Positions 1 through 12,458 of a DNA stretch of 64,000 nucleotides are shown piece by piece. This DNA comes from Larix kaempferi (Eukaryota; Streptophyta; Pinopsida; Pinales; Pinaceae), in contig BSBM01001024.1 of the NCBI GenBank assembly GCA_027924585.1, positions 5,394,001-5,458,000 of the forward strand, given 5' to 3'. The notes below the pieces were generated by a model, which saw only the letters and a program-made list of their open reading frames with translations, did no database searches and was not told the DNA's origin. Made by a program: the position numbers and the translations under genes. Position 1 is the stretch's first letter; each line of letters begins with the position of its first letter.

Positions 1-8
1 AGTTCTAG

Positions 9-893
9 TTGAAGGAGTTGGGTATGATGCATTACTTTCTAGGTATGGAGGTGTGGCAGAGTGCAGATGGAATCTTCCTTGGACAAGGGAAGTATGCAGT
101 AGATATCCTGAAGCGATTCAGGATGATGGATTGCAAGGCCATGGCCACACCTATGGCATCGAACCTAAAGCTATTGAGTGATGCTTCATTAGAGTCGGTT
201 GATGCCACGATGCATCGACAGATGAATTGGTCCTTGATGTATGTCACGAACATAAGACCAGATATTTGCTTTGCGGTGAACACTTTGAGCCAGTTCCCGA
301 CGAATCCTGGACATGTTCACTTGATTGTTGTAAAGCATATTTTGAGGTACCTGAAGGGTACGGTTGATTATGGGCTCAAGTATGATGTGAATCAAAAGTT
401 TAGCCTGGAGGGTTATGTTGATTCAGATTGGGCAGGCAGTGCTGCAGATAGGAAGAGCACTTTGAGGTGCTGCTTCAGTATGGGATCAGGTACGATCTCT
501 TGGTTTAGCAGGAAGCAATCCTGTGTAGCACTGAGTACAGCCGAAGCAGAGTATGTCGCAGCTTATTCATCCAGTTGCGAGGTAGTATGGCTAAGGAAGC
601 TACTGTCTGATTTTTTTGATCTCCAGTTGGATGCTACTTGTATCTATTGTGACAACTAGAGTTGTGTGAAGTTGTCAGAGAACCTGGTGTTCCATGACAA
701 GTCAAATCACATTGAGATCAAATATCAATATATCAGGGATATGGTGCAGAGAGGAGCAGTAAAGCTCTAGTATGTTGCGACACATGAGCAGATTGCAGAT
801 GTGTTGACCAAACCACTAGCCAGAGTGAAGTTCGAGTACTTCAGAGAGAGGCTTGGTGTACTTCAGATCGAGGTTCCTTCCAAGGGGAAGTGA
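9..893 (+). pseudogene. Ty1/copia polyprotein, C-terminal part (end of reverse transcriptase plus RNase H)
   Basis: The frame opens just after where the RT YVDD motif would lie (KELGMMHYFLGMEV) and runs through the RT connection into copia RNase H. Visible motifs are RPDICFAVNTLSQF, ILRYLKGT, YVDSDWAGSAADRKST, LSTAEAEYVA and, near the end, NHIEIKY and ADVLTKPL. The same frame continues to TGA at 891-893 and is broken by two TAG codons at 657-659 and 768-770. Both fall where copia proteins usually have Gln, so each is best explained by CAG to TAG. The 5' part of the element lies outside the window. Family identity is clear; the copy is non-functional. Confidence 0.95.
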
Positions 894-999
894 TGAGTCC
901 AGAAGACGCGGATGCACATGGGCTTTTCTGACATGGTGGTAGATGTGTTCTCCCATGTTGGTGGTGTAAGTGTTGTATGATGTGCATCTGGGTTGTGCT

Positions 1000-1205
1000 C
1001 CGTGGATGATGAGATGATCTGAAGAGGATGTTGCTATGATGATCAGGATGATCATGTGTGATGAGCATCAGGACGATGCTCAAGATGATATGCATCAGGA
1101 TGATGCTGTGTATATGGTCAAGGTGATCATGTGATGATGATGTGCATCAAGATGATGTACTATATGATGATGATCAGTATGATCATGAGTATCATGTTGA
1201 TACTT
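1000..1205 (+). repeat. GATGATCA-rich low-complexity tract
   Basis: This stretch is dominated by short variants of GATGAT, GATCATG and GTGCATCA in irregular tandem. It lies in the non-coding 3' part of the copia element, before the longer unit repeats. No protein signal survives in it. Confidence 0.75.
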
Positions 1206-1227
1206 CTTGGCCGTGGACAGTTTGTGC

Positions 1228-1655
1228 AGGTAGCATAGAAAAGATCCTGGGAGATCCGATAGGTTGAGCTTGGATGCTATTTCTAGGTTTTGCTACAGGT
1301 AGCATAGAAAAGATCCTGGGAGATCTGATAGTTTGAGCTCAGATGCTCTTTCGAGGTTTTGCTACAGGAGGCATGTAATTAGTCCTGGAGATCTGATAGG
1401 TTGAGCTGTGTGCTCGTAAAAGTCCTGGGATGCTCTTTAGAGATCTTGCAGGTTGCAAGACACTCTTTTAAGGTTTTGCGTGACCACATGTAAAAGATCC
1501 TGGGAGATTCGATAGGTTGAGCTGTGTGCTCGTAAAAGTCATGGAATGCTCTTTTGAGGTTTTGTGGTGGTCACATGTAAAAGATCCTGGGAGATCCGAT
1601 GGGTTGAGCTGTGTGCTCGTAAAAGTCATGGGATGCTCTTTCGAGGTTTTGTTGA
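1228..1655 (+). repeat. Degenerate tandem repeats of about 65-100 bp in the copia 3' region
   Basis: About five copies share AAAAGATCCTGGGAGATC, GATAGGTTGAGCT and a closing TCGAGGTTTTG. The first two copies (from about 1229 and 1291) are very similar. The later copies carry an added GTGTGCTCGTAAAAGTC block. Such arrays are common in U3 regions of plant LTRs and may act in transcription, but that is inference. Confidence 0.85.
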
Positions 1656-2244
1656 CGCATATTCCACAGGATGGCCTAAGATGTTGAAGACCTACAGGAG
1701 GCTAGTCCTACAACCAGCATAAAAAAGGGTTGGCTCTGTAGAACTTCCTATGACGAGAAGAATTGAGAGATAGCACTAGTGATCGAGATGACGAGTACAA
1801 CAGCAGTGACGATGATGCTTCGTGATCCAGTGATGATGATCCAACTCCAGAATTGAAGACTTGTGCCGATATGTATTCATGACCTGTGTCAAGAGAATAC
1901 CCTCCTAGTTAATACGAAGTGTTGATGTATTTGTAACTTCGAAAGATATTCACTTGTATATTGTATGTATTACATTTGTACTTTATTGTATTCCCAACGG
2001 GGATGTACTATTCCTCCGATTGGAAGTGTCGTCATTTGTACTTGCAAGTGTCGCAAGTTATGTTGTAAGTGTCGTAACTTATATTTGATGGGTTATTAGA
2101 CCACCTTGGTGGGGTTGAACCTGTATGAGTCATGTTGATTAAAGCGTTATTAGACCACCCTAGTGGGGTCAGCCCAATCAACATTATGTTAAGTGGTTAA
2201 GTTGGGGCTGACCTAGTTGAGTAAAGGTCAAGTGAAAGTAAAAG

Positions 2245-2253
2245 TATAAATAG
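2245..2253 (+). promoter_or_regulatory. TATA box of the copia LTR
   Basis: TATAAATAG is followed by a GAGAGTGTGGCTCTC segment and CACTCATTCACTCA, the usual look of an LTR U3/R junction. A transcript start some 30 bp downstream is inferred. Confidence 0.6.
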
Positions 2254-2573
2254 AGAGTGTGGCTCTCGCATTTGACATATTCACTCATTCACTCACTTCG
2301 CATTAGTGAGAGAGAGGAGTGAGCACAAGTGGAGGAGGAGTAGCTGCTGTATCCATTTATCTTTTGGGGATTCATCTTGGTGATCTTTGTATTGGTGCTT
2401 ATTCTATCTTTGAGGAAGTTGCGGGGTTTTTCACCTTCTTGGTTTTCCCCGGTGAAATGCTTTGTGTCTCTTGTATCTTGTCTCTTATGTTTGATATGCT
2501 GTACATGTTGTTCTCTGAGTTAAGATCCTAGATCATATTGAATTAAATGATGAAAAACTAACATACCTAACAA

Positions 2574-5445
2574 ATTCTTGGTTGATTGGTTTATAAAGTC
2601 TTTGTTACTTTACATTGCAAAAGGCTTCACTCTTTCAGGGGTCATGACTGAAGAGAAAGCTATCATTTGAGTCCAATAGTTGGATCTAGTATACTCCTAG
2701 TCTAGGATGCAGCATGAAATTTTACCCATAGCTCCTCGAGCAGAAGCAATTCCAACGAAGTTCAAACCAGGACCACATGTTGATGGCGTGATTGGTTTAG
2801 TAGAGGATGCAAAGATTAATTAGGTAGCCAATAAAATGGGGCACATCCTTAGCATCTAATGCACCTGTCACCAACACCTATTTCCTACTCAATCCTTCGA
2901 TGTCCTCGCAGTGCAGACATCTAATACCATAGGGAACGCACAATCTAGAGGAAAAAAGAAAGGTAAAAACAAAAAGAATGGGAACGAGGTGAATAATTCA
3001 AATAATAATAATGTTGGTGGGGGTAAAAAGGAGAAAAGGAAGGCCAAGTTTCCATGTAAACTCTGTGTAGAAGACCACTTAACTCACCTTTACCCCAAGA
3101 TGGAGGTGGCCCACAGATTGTTGGTACAAGATAGTTAGCAACAACTTGTTGTCTCACAAACCCTTTCCCTCCACAAAACGTGGGCTCCATATTACGAAAC
3201 ATTTACGTCAGAAATGTTGAATCCTCTTCATATCGAGAGATTAATCATTGACACAATGCCATACCTCCCAAAAGGTGTGTTGAATGGATTGACACATGAC
3301 CCCAATGCTAGGGATGCTAAAACTACAGTATTGTTGAGAACTCAACCCAAGCCCCATGTGCGATGTCTACTTTAGAATTTCTCCAGAGTTGTCCTACTTA
3401 GAGAAAAGCATTGGTGTCACGCATTGGCGCTATTGACCCTTTATATTCTCAGTTAACAACACTTAATCCAGATAATTGGAAGCATCAACTTCCTCATTGT
3501 TCTACTTTCTAGAACCAAGTTTCAACCCCTGGGGAGAAAATTTTCTAGACAATGGTAAATGAAGGAGCTTCCACATGCGTACTGTTTTTATCATGTTGAT
3601 GAGCTATCGGCTCCCCCGAGAATATTACATCTACAAACATGTTAAAGCATTTAATGGACACTTGTTTAAATCTAATGGGATTATCCTAGTCTTCCTATTG
3701 AACTAGGGGGCAAATCTATGTCAGTAAAGGTAGAAGTCATAGGCGCTCATCTTGACTATATCCTCCTCTTAAGATGTAGCTGAACATATGAGATGCAAGC
3801 AGTTGTGTCGTCAGTCTTTTGTGTCATTCTATTCCCTCGTTAAGGAAAGGTAGCAACCATCAACCATGTATCTTTTGCGAGAAATGAGCCAACCACCTTG
3901 ATGGGATCTAATGTTCCATTTGCTGAAAATTCCAAGAGTCCTTATGAGAATGTGTGTGTGGGGATGTATTCTACCCTAAGGGGAACTTTTAACCTTGCTC
4001 CCCATTTGCTATATGAGTTAGTACATTCGACATCGTCAATCACCACTACTTCCACGAATTCTAGGGGTTGTTTCAAAACTTCTTATTTTAATGATCCATG
4101 GATAGTTCGAGACCCTTCTATGTTATCGGAAGAGAATGGAAGTATTGATTCAGTCATGCCTTTATCTACAACATAAATTGCTTATTAGGTTGTTCAATCG
4201 ACCACAATAGACTCTGATTGTGCTTCTTCGTCTATGGAGGAACGCGATCGTTACGTCCTTTCACAAGATCATCTCCCTCATTTGCACTAAGTTGTATTCA
4301 AATCTAGCCACGATTTGTCTTTTGAATCTAACCTCACTATTTGTGGATCCTCAAACAATGGCATGTTGGAGTCATCTAATACTGCCATTGTGCTACAAGT
4401 TGGTGTTCATGATGAGTTTGGTTCCTCTAGTAGACTTTTAGACTCCTACGATGATGAGTATGTTATTGTATACTCTATTATCACTTTCATCTTTGATCTT
4501 CCACATGAGTTTGATCTTAGTGATTTTAGGTTCTCAAGTCTTGGCGTTCTTGAGTCTTCTCTAGTAGACTCTGTCCTTTAACGATTATTTGTAAAGATAG
4601 TGAAATTTAATATACCCCTATCAAAGTAACTCGTATTAGATCTTTATTTTTTATTTTTTTTAGATATGATATGTACTGTGATTTCTTTGCTACATGATTT
4701 TAAGTTGGATTCCTGGTTTCTCAGTGATCATGCTTTGCATGATGTTCGATCTCATTAGGCATATTCAAAAACTTGCATATAGTTTTAGGCCTCCCCTTTG
4801 TTATGTTGCATTTGAACCTTTTTCCACTCGAAATCTTCATAGGGTCAAACATATTAGATATTGGTGCATCGATCAACATTTTGCACCAGTTCGACATAAG
4901 AGCCTACCTATCATGGGTACCCTTGTTAGCACCTTAATTTGCATTTATGGTGCCCATGCTAACTTTGTTCTCATGGGATCGGAAGCCTTTCTAGTTGTAC
5001 CATGACTTCAAGAAGAAGCCTCATGCATCTCTTCCTCGTCTATTTCTATCCATTCCCTATAAGGCTCCCATTTTTGTTCATTATGCATTTGCCTTTGCTC
5101 ACTTCTACTTGCACATTTATGCCTAATGTTTCACTGCAACTCTCATACTAGGATTCCACTTATTATGTTGCTCGTTACTTGCATCTATTGCATTTTCATT
5201 TTGAATTGTATCCTTGGAAGAAACATGTTGATGAGTGTCCCTCATTCAATTCATCCCTTGCATTTTTGTAATCTTATATAGGCTAACCAACTAAGTTTCG
5301 GTCTTATTTGGTAAGGGTTCGCAGAGATTCTTATATGAAAAATGCAAAGAAATAGGAACATTACACACAACACTCCTCAATTCCTCACTTAGAAAGGATT
5401 CAATATCCTTCAACTCATTAGAGCGTTCCCCCCTCTTGACGGTTA
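2574..5445 (+). pseudogene. Degenerate gypsy-type gag-protease region
   Basis: Three-frame reading gives gag and protease remnants with many stops and shifts. At 2911-3138 a Lys/Asn-rich stretch leads to a damaged zinc knuckle (CKLCVEDHLTHLYP; the last Cys is Tyr). At about 3715-3895 the frame reads GGKSMSVKVEVIGAHLDYILLL, then VVSSVFCVILFP, the C-terminal half of a plant gypsy retropepsin. Acidic segments at 4180-4580 and 4690-5000 are open but not recognised. The non-autonomous LTR element at 5451 is inserted downstream of this region, and its target duplication defines the break. Confidence 0.6.
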
Positions 5446-5450
5446 AAATG
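5446..5450. repeat. Target-site duplication, left copy (AAATG)
   Basis: AAATG directly precedes the TG of the 5' LTR and is identical to the 5 bp after the CA of the 3' LTR (12454-12458). Five base pairs is the usual LTR-retrotransposon duplication length. Confidence 0.93.
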
Positions 5451-7674
5451 TGTCATGGCATTGGACTAGGGGATGCAATGGCCTAAGTCACTTGGTAAAA
5501 TCATGAAAAATATCAAGGTGGTGATGTGGGTCAAGTATTTGTATAGTTTGAGGTCCAAATTGTGAAATGATGCAACATTAGGTAAAATTGGACAAGGAGG
5601 GCGCATAAGGAGGCTTATTTGGGCCCCACATGAGTTGTAATTCCCCCAAATTCGAATTCTAAGGTGGAAGAAGACATCATTAAGGCATAAATTCGAATTT
5701 GTAACTCCCAATAAGTTTCATGAAGAAGCATCTCGTGAGTTGTAACTCCTCAGACTAAAAAAAACAAATCTTTGACAATTTATGACATCTACGCAAAGGT
5801 TATGACAAGAATCAGGTCCTATGACAACTTATGGCAGCCTCTGATATGTTGCATGTCCTAAATTTATCCAAGGAGGGCGCTAGAGGAGAGGGTGGGCCCA
5901 TATGATAGGCTAACTTCCCCAAAATAAAGCTAAGTCTCCTAATTCGAATAGCCAAGGAAGATGAAGGTATTATTTGGTCAAATAAAATCAGAGAGGAAGT
6001 AAATGAGTGCCAAGGTATCATTCTCTCATGAAAATATCATTAATTAATATTTATTAATATTTTGTGAGATAATTCTAGAATGAGGGGGAAAGGGTTCAAT
6101 GGAGTCCATGAAAAGGATGTAGGCCTCTTGGGAAAGAGCTTTTAGACAATTTGATTTTGAGAAAGAGAGTTCTTATGGCTTTCATGGCTTGGTATATGAT
6201 CCCCTTTCCAGCTTGGTATATGTGCCACTTGCAATTGTGAACTAGTTTCGGTGATGAAATATTTCACCATAGCTAGTAGAGAGGAGGAGATCAACTTGAT
6301 CTCTTCACCGAGCTTCATTGTAGTTTATTATTGAGAGGATAAGTCACATTCAGATTTATCTATAGAGAATATTTCCTATGTTTATGTTCATATATAGTAG
6401 TGGGGTCAAATTCTTGATGGTGTGTTCAAGTTCCAATCAGTAGAAGTGAGGATTGTGGTGTTTCCAGGAGTGTAGTGTTTGTGGTGGTTTCTGCTCGAGG
6501 AGGGCGCACTTGTGGCTATCCAAACTTCATGAAGGTTGTTTGAATGGATGATTATCACTAATATTTTATGGATGGCACAATTAAGGATTCATATATCTGA
6601 GTTGGGGTCTAAATCTTGCTTGTGGAGAGCGCAATAATGAAAGGAAATCACTCATTTGGAGCAATAATTCTTCCTCCTTTCTCTGTGGTTCTATAACAGC
6701 CATTTATACTCTCTTTGTTGTATATATTTCTCTAAATATTGAGATGTTGTAGCAGCCATTTATGTACTCTCATAAAATTTCCCACTCATAATAAAAATCA
6801 CAATGTTTTCCTCTTATGTTGTACACCGTTTCAAGCACGGGCTGATCTACGAGTAAATGGTTAATCTATGACTAAATATGTTTTTGTATGGTTGTGTAAA
6901 CTTGGTTTATAGGTCTAAAACCTTCATATGATCCTCTGATATATGTTAGTAACCTATTTGGCTCGAATTAAGTGTGTTTGGAAGCTTTTAATGTCCATTT
7001 TGGAGTTTTATAGTTGTGTACACAATATTGCATTGGGGTTTTGGGGGCCAAAAGTTAGTTTCTGGTTCAACCATTTATGAGTGTTTTGAGTTCTAAAACC
7101 TATTCTAATGTGTTAGTAGCATTGTTTACAGTAGGAAACACTTTTTATTTCATCCAAAAAGTTTTTGTATGCCCAAGTTATGATCATTTTACCGGTCGAT
7201 CAACCTATACAATTATGCTAGCACGCCCTCAGTTATAAATGTCTATGTAAAGTGTTCAAAGCTTCCACAAAAGACCTATGAAGTCTGTCAGTGGTCAGAT
7301 TGGGAGTGTTTGGGTCCATTTGAAGCTGGTTGGGTCATATTTGAGTATGTTAGTAGGTGTTTGGGAAGAGTTTGAAACCTAGTGTTTGGTGTGGTCAAAT
7401 TTGAACTAGTGCTCCGAGTTTCGAATCCAGTGATTCTTTGAGATTCCATTGGGGTTGATAGCTCTGACATTGGATTGGGAATTTTATAGTATTTATATAT
7501 CAGACCCTATTGGACACCTTACAATGGTTCAAAGTATATTTTATGGGATGCACATGTTAATTCAAATCCAAATTTATATACATAAGCCACTATTGGGATA
7601 AAGTTAAAATTCAACCACAATTTCAGTTGAAAATTTGGAGTTAATATTCCTAGTTTTTAATTGGGGATATTACA
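5451..7674 (+). repeat. 5' LTR
   Basis: It begins TGTCATGG and ends GGATATTACA. It aligns along its whole length with 10189-12453. It lacks about 26 bp just after the first seven bases that the 3' LTR retains (the TCCCCAAATTTTTGC block). Segments such as TTGGACTAGGGGATGCAATG and the ends near the PBS are nearly identical in both. Related GGGCGC and TATGACA motifs also occur in non-coding sequence at 24.6-25.7 kb. Confidence 0.95.
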
Positions 7675-7675
7675 G

Positions 7676-7687
7676 TGGTATCGGAGC
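7676..7687 (+). other. Primer-binding site for initiator Met-tRNA
   Basis: TGGTATCGGAGC starts one base after the LTR end and differs by one base from the usual plant element PBS TGGTATCAGAGC, complementary to the 3' end of initiator tRNA-Met. It fixes the element orientation as plus. Confidence 0.92.
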
Positions 7688-7756
7688 ATGTTCCTCGAAA
7701 GTTGTGGGAAGTAAAGAGGAACCTTGGAGAGAAAAACTTGAAGAAGGGTTGCAAAC

Positions 7757-10188
7757 ATGAAGTTGGAACCAATTGCATGTGAGTTGGAGGAGAGCTTAAC
7801 ATGGGAAGAATCATTTTCTGAAGATGGTTTCATTTCGTTGGTGGAAGACAATGTAGGAGTTGAAAAAATAAATGGAGGCTTGCATGATCCCTATGAGTTG
7901 GATGATTCCTTTGACAACATATATAGTGAAGAGAAAGTTTCTTCAGTGGCTAGACTTGTAGAGGGCAAAATTTTACCCAATTTCCATCCTACCTCGACCA
8001 TACAAGAGGAGAAACTTGAATAGGAGAAGTCAAAGAAGGACCATGAGAATATTTCAAAGAAATCTAACCAAGCATATAGAGAGATAGAGGATAATTTGCA
8101 GCAGTGCAAATCCTTGCTACCAGAATGCTCGGCATCAACACTTATGGAAAGGATGTTTGGTTCCTCTACAAAGAGAGAAACCAAGGGTTCCTCGTATAAG
8201 ATTGGTTTAGGAAGAAGTTAATCCACAGTCAATGTTCAACCTACATCAAAAAATGAGGATGGTAGTGGAGAAACATCTATTGGATCAGATTTAGAGGAAG
8301 AACAAAAATCAACCTTCAATTCCCCATTAGAGCTTCACCATGAAGCTAATGTCAACTGCACAAAGGATGGAAACATAACCCCAAGGCATGTTAAAAGGTC
8401 TGATTTTTCCCTTAATCCTATATCCCTGCACCATCATGAGATAGAAGTCATTCCATGTGAGAAGGACGAAATTGTAGAGTTTTCTAATTTTGACATTCTG
8501 GAATTGGAAGTTGAAAAGGGGGAATGGGTTGTGGATTCATGCCACAAGCATTTTTATTTTTTATTATTTCAGCCATTAGAAAATGTGAATGAGACACAAG
8601 ACTTGGGAAATGAGTGGTTACAAATAAATATGAAGGCGGTTTTGTTGGAAGCCCAAACAAGGCAGTGAAAACAAATCCATCTTCAACCATTATCCCTTCC
8701 AATGGAAGAATATGTAGAAGTTGAGCATGACAGGGAGAAGGTTGGTGGCATTATTGGGTTGAGGGAGGGACCACTTGTGATGGTTCCACTCATATTTGCA
8801 GGTACTTGAGGAGATATTTGACATGGATAATGCCGATGAAGTACTTGTTTTGCATCAAGAGGATCATGAGCTGCCTCGATAGGAGAGAGACTTAGTCATG
8901 GAGGAGGCAGATGTGTACACTTTTTATGGACAAGCCAGCAAAGGAGTATGTGCATACCTGGATTGGGTGGATAGGACCATAAAAAAGATGGAGACATAAG
9001 GGAGGTCGAGTTCAACTTGCATCAGTAGAGTGTTGCTTGGCACACTAGTTCCTTTCTAGTCTTGGGAGCAGTAGCAGAGGCATCTATGGTTGTTTTATGA
9101 TGCCTTCATCATTCATGGCAGTAAATGGGAGTTTCACCTGAGTTGGTTGGATGGGACAAGTGACAATGATGTGATCCAGAGGACCAATGTGCATGGTTCA
9201 CAAGAGGAGCCTCATGTTCTATTGGAAAGGCTCAGAGAGGTTTGGATGAGCATTGGGAGTGATGAATTACCAATATGGTGGTGGGATCTTGGCATCCTTC
9301 GGAGTGGTAGATTGATCCATATGATAGGATTGATGGGATGGGTGCATCATAGACAATGAGATCCTAGTATTACTTGGTTCAACAATTTAGCAGTTGGAAT
9401 AGGAAGTAGAGCTAGCTATCTGTGTCAAGAGCTTATCCATGTGGAGCAGTGGATTAGTTTCCTAGGTGGGAGACCTTATGATGGAAGGTACATTGTTTTC
9501 CTACTAGGTGGTTTGGGTGACTACATCAGGCTCTTTGTGTGGATACTATGCATGGCAGAGGTGGATGTAGTAGAGACTCCACATTTCTCAAGTTCATTTG
9601 GGACTGTGGGATCACTCTTGGACTATGTTGTTTCAGCTGAGTTGTTGGCAAGACAATTGGGGATACAAAGCTATCTCTAGAGGGGATGATTATGATCAGA
9701 GTGGTGTAGTGGAAGTATGGTGCTCCCTTTTTTATATTATCTTAGGATCTTGGAGTTACAGTGTTGGGACAATTTCCAATAGCAGGCCTAGAGGTGAGAG
9801 GCAGTCTTGGCTTTCACAAGAAGAGGTTCTTAGTAGATCAGTTGAGTGAGGATTTGGTTTATTTGTTGCAGTATAGAGTTACTATTCTTATTATCATTGG
9901 CCAAGAGTTTTCCTATGTCATCACCTTGTAGGACCATACTTTGAGCAGAGTATACTACACCTCCTTTCGATTGGTTTGAAACCATGAAAAGGTTTTCAAC
10001 TTTAATGTGGTTTAGATTGTGGGATATAGGGTTGATGACTGGGTCCATTTGAAATTGTATCCTCATGAACAATCATCACCAACGAAGGAGGCAAAAAATT
10101 CAATGAGCATAAGTCAGGGAAAAAGAAGAAGCATTACCACTCCCATGTTTAAATTGCTCGAGGACAAGCAATCTTGGGTGGGGAGGAC
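7757..10188 (+). pseudogene. Internal region of the non-autonomous element, product not recognised
   Basis: From 7757 an acidic frame (MKLEPIACELEESLTWEESF) continues through TAG at about 8021 and TAA at about 8219, both likely former Gln codons, to about 8667. A shifted acidic reading follows to about 8990. From 9090 to 9680 tryptophan-rich stretches (WEFHLSWLDGTSDND, ELPIWWWDLG) match no family I know. At 10019-10190 the reading VDDWVHLKLYPHEQ, then KLLEDKQSW, resembles the integrase C-terminus of gypsy elements. RT and RNase H motifs are absent. Confidence 0.5.
10176..10187 (+). other. Polypurine tract
   Basis: GGGTGGGGAGGA lies one base before the TGTCATG start of the 3' LTR, where plus-strand DNA priming takes place in LTR retrotransposons. 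Confidence 0.85.
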
Positions 10189-12453
10189 TGTCATGTCCCC
10201 AAATTTTTGCTATGGACCACTCCATTGGACTAGGGGATGCAATGGCCTAAGTCACCTGGTAAAATCATGAAAAATTATGAAGGTGGTGATGTGGGTCAAA
10301 TATTTGTATAATTTGAGGTCCAAATTGTGAAATGATGCAACATTAGGCAAAATTAGACAGGGATGGTGCATAAGGAGGTTGAGTTGGGCCCCACATGAGT
10401 TGTAATTCCCCCAAATTCAAATTATAAGGTGGAAGAAGACATCATTAAGGCATAAATTTGAATATGTAACTCCCAAGAAGTTTCATGAAGAGGCATCTCA
10501 TGAGTTGTAACTCCTCAGGCTAAAAATAACAAATATATGACAATCTATGACATCTATGACAATCTATGACATCTATGACAATATTATGACAACTTATGAC
10601 AAGAATCAGGTCCTATGATCTCTTATGAAAACTTATGACAACCTATGACATGTTGCAAGTCCTAAATTTAGCCAAGTAGGGCGCTAGAGGATAGAGTGGG
10701 CCCACATGATAGGGTAACTTCCCCAAAATCAAGCTAAGCCTCTCTAATTAGAATAGCCAAGGAATATGAAGGTATTATTTGGTCAAATAACATTAGAGAG
10801 CAATTAAATGAATGCCAAGGTATCATTCTCCCATGAAAATACTAATTTAATATTTATTAATATTTTGTGAGAGAATTCTAGAATGAGGGAGAAAGGGCTC
10901 AATGGAGTTTATAAAAATGATGCATGCCTCTTGGGAAAGAGCTTTTGGAAATTTTGATTTCAATAGGATAGATCTTGTGGCTTTCATGGCTTGGGATATG
11001 AGACCCTTTCTAGATTGGGAGATGTGCCCCTTGCAATTGTGAACTAGTTTCAGTGATGAAAGATTTCACCCTAGCTAGTAGAGAGGAGGAGATCACCCTA
11101 ATCTTTTCATTGAGCTTCATTGTAGTTGATTTTTGAGAGGAGAAGTCACCTTTAGATTTCTCTATAGAGCATATTTCATATGTTTATGTTCATCTACAGT
11201 AGTGGGTTCAAATCCTTGATGGCGTGTTCAAGTTCCAGTCAGTGGAAGTGTGGATTGTGGTGTTTCCGGGAGTGTGGTGTTTATGGTGGTTTCTGCTTGA
11301 TGAGGGTACACTTGTGGCTATCCAAAATTCATGAAGGTTGTTCAAATGGCTGAGTATCACTGATATTTGATGGCGGGTGCACTCGAGGAGTCATATACCT
11401 AAGTTGGGGTCGAAATATTGTTTGTGGAGGGTGCAATAATGGAAGGAAATCACTCATTTGGAGCAGTAATTCTTCCTCCTTTCTTTGTGGTTCTGTAGCA
11501 GCCATTTATACTCTCTTTGTAGAAAATATTTATTTATATTTTGAGTTGCTATAGCGACCATTGATGCAATCTCAAAAAATGTCCCACTCATAATAAAAAT
11601 CACAATGTTTTACTCTTATGTTATACAATGTTTCAAGCACGGGTTGATATATGAGTAAATATGTTTTTGTATGGTTGTGTAAACTTGGTGTATGGGTCTA
11701 AAACATTCATATGAGCCTATGATATCTGTTAGTAACCTATTTGGTTCGAATTAAGTTATTTGGAATTTTTTAGTGTCCATTTTCGAGTTTTATAGTTGTG
11801 TATGTTCACAATATTGCATTGGGGTTTTGGGGGCCGAAAGTTAGTTTTTGGTTCAACCATTTAAAAATGTTTTTGGGTTCTAAGACCTATTTGAATTCGT
11901 CAGGATCATTGTATCCAATATGAAACACTTTATATTTCATCCAAAAAGGTTTCCGTATGCCCAAGTTATGATCATTTTACTGGTCGGTCAACCTGTACTA
12001 TTATGCTAACGCAGCCTCAGTTATAAATGTCTGTGTAAAGTGTTCAAAGCTTCCACAAAAGACCTATGAAGTCTGTTAGTGGTCAGATTGGGAGTGTTTG
12101 GGTCCATTTGAAGCTGGTTGGGTCATATTTGAGAATGTTAGTAGGTGTTTGGGAAGAGTTGGAAACCCAATGTTTGGTGTGGTCAGATTTGAACTAGTGC
12201 TCCTAGTTTTGAATCCAGTGATTCTTTGGGATTTCATTGGGTTGATAGCTATGCAATTGGATTGGGGATATTTATATATCAGACCTGATTGGGCACCTTA
12301 TAGTGGTTCAAAGTATATTTTATGGGTTGCACATGTTAATTCAAATCCAAATTTATATACATAAGCCACTGTTGGGATAAAGTTAAAATTCAACCATAAT
12401 TTCCCTTGAACATTTGGAGTTAATATTCCTAGTTTTTAATTGGGGGTATTACA
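10189..12453 (+). repeat. 3' LTR
   Basis: It begins TGTCATGTCCCC and ends GGGTATTACA. It keeps the 26-bp block missing near the start of the 5' LTR and has an expanded TGACAATCTATGACATC run at about 10540-10640. An AATAAAA motif near 11590, with its counterpart near 6790, may be the polyadenylation signal (inference). Confidence 0.95.
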
Positions 12454-12458
12454 AAATG
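12454..12458. repeat. Target-site duplication, right copy (AAATG)
   Basis: AAATG follows the terminal ACA of the 3' LTR and matches 5446-5450 exactly. Confidence 0.93.

Larger units (their letters stand above)
891..2571 (+). mobile_element. Probable copia 3' LTR region, limits uncertain
   Basis: The purine run AAGGGGAAG directly before position 891 fits a polypurine tract, so the LTR may begin with TGATGAG at 891. A second possible start is TGTTGATG near 1923. A TATA box at 2245-2253 and CT-rich leader sequence after it fit a U3/R boundary. CCTAACA at about 2565-2571 could be the 3' end. No second LTR is in the window, so the limits cannot be proved. A short internal duplication (TTATTAGACCACC) recurs at about 2092 and 2148. 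Confidence 0.5.
5451..12453 (+). mobile_element. Complete non-autonomous LTR retrotransposon (gypsy-derived, LARD-like)
   Basis: The element is 7,003 bp: a 5' LTR of 2,224 bp, an internal region of about 2.5 kb and a 3' LTR of 2,265 bp. It has a PBS, a PPT and AAATG target duplications. The internal region lacks recognisable RT, RNase H and a full integrase, so transposition would need proteins from a partner. About 40 codons before the PPT resemble the end of a gypsy integrase, suggesting loss of most of pol. The LTRs differ at many sites, so insertion is not recent. Confidence 0.93.

Noticed and set aside
1003-1205. GATGAT tract as a CRISPR or regulatory array
   Set aside because: Irregular short repeats without spacers in a plant LTR region.
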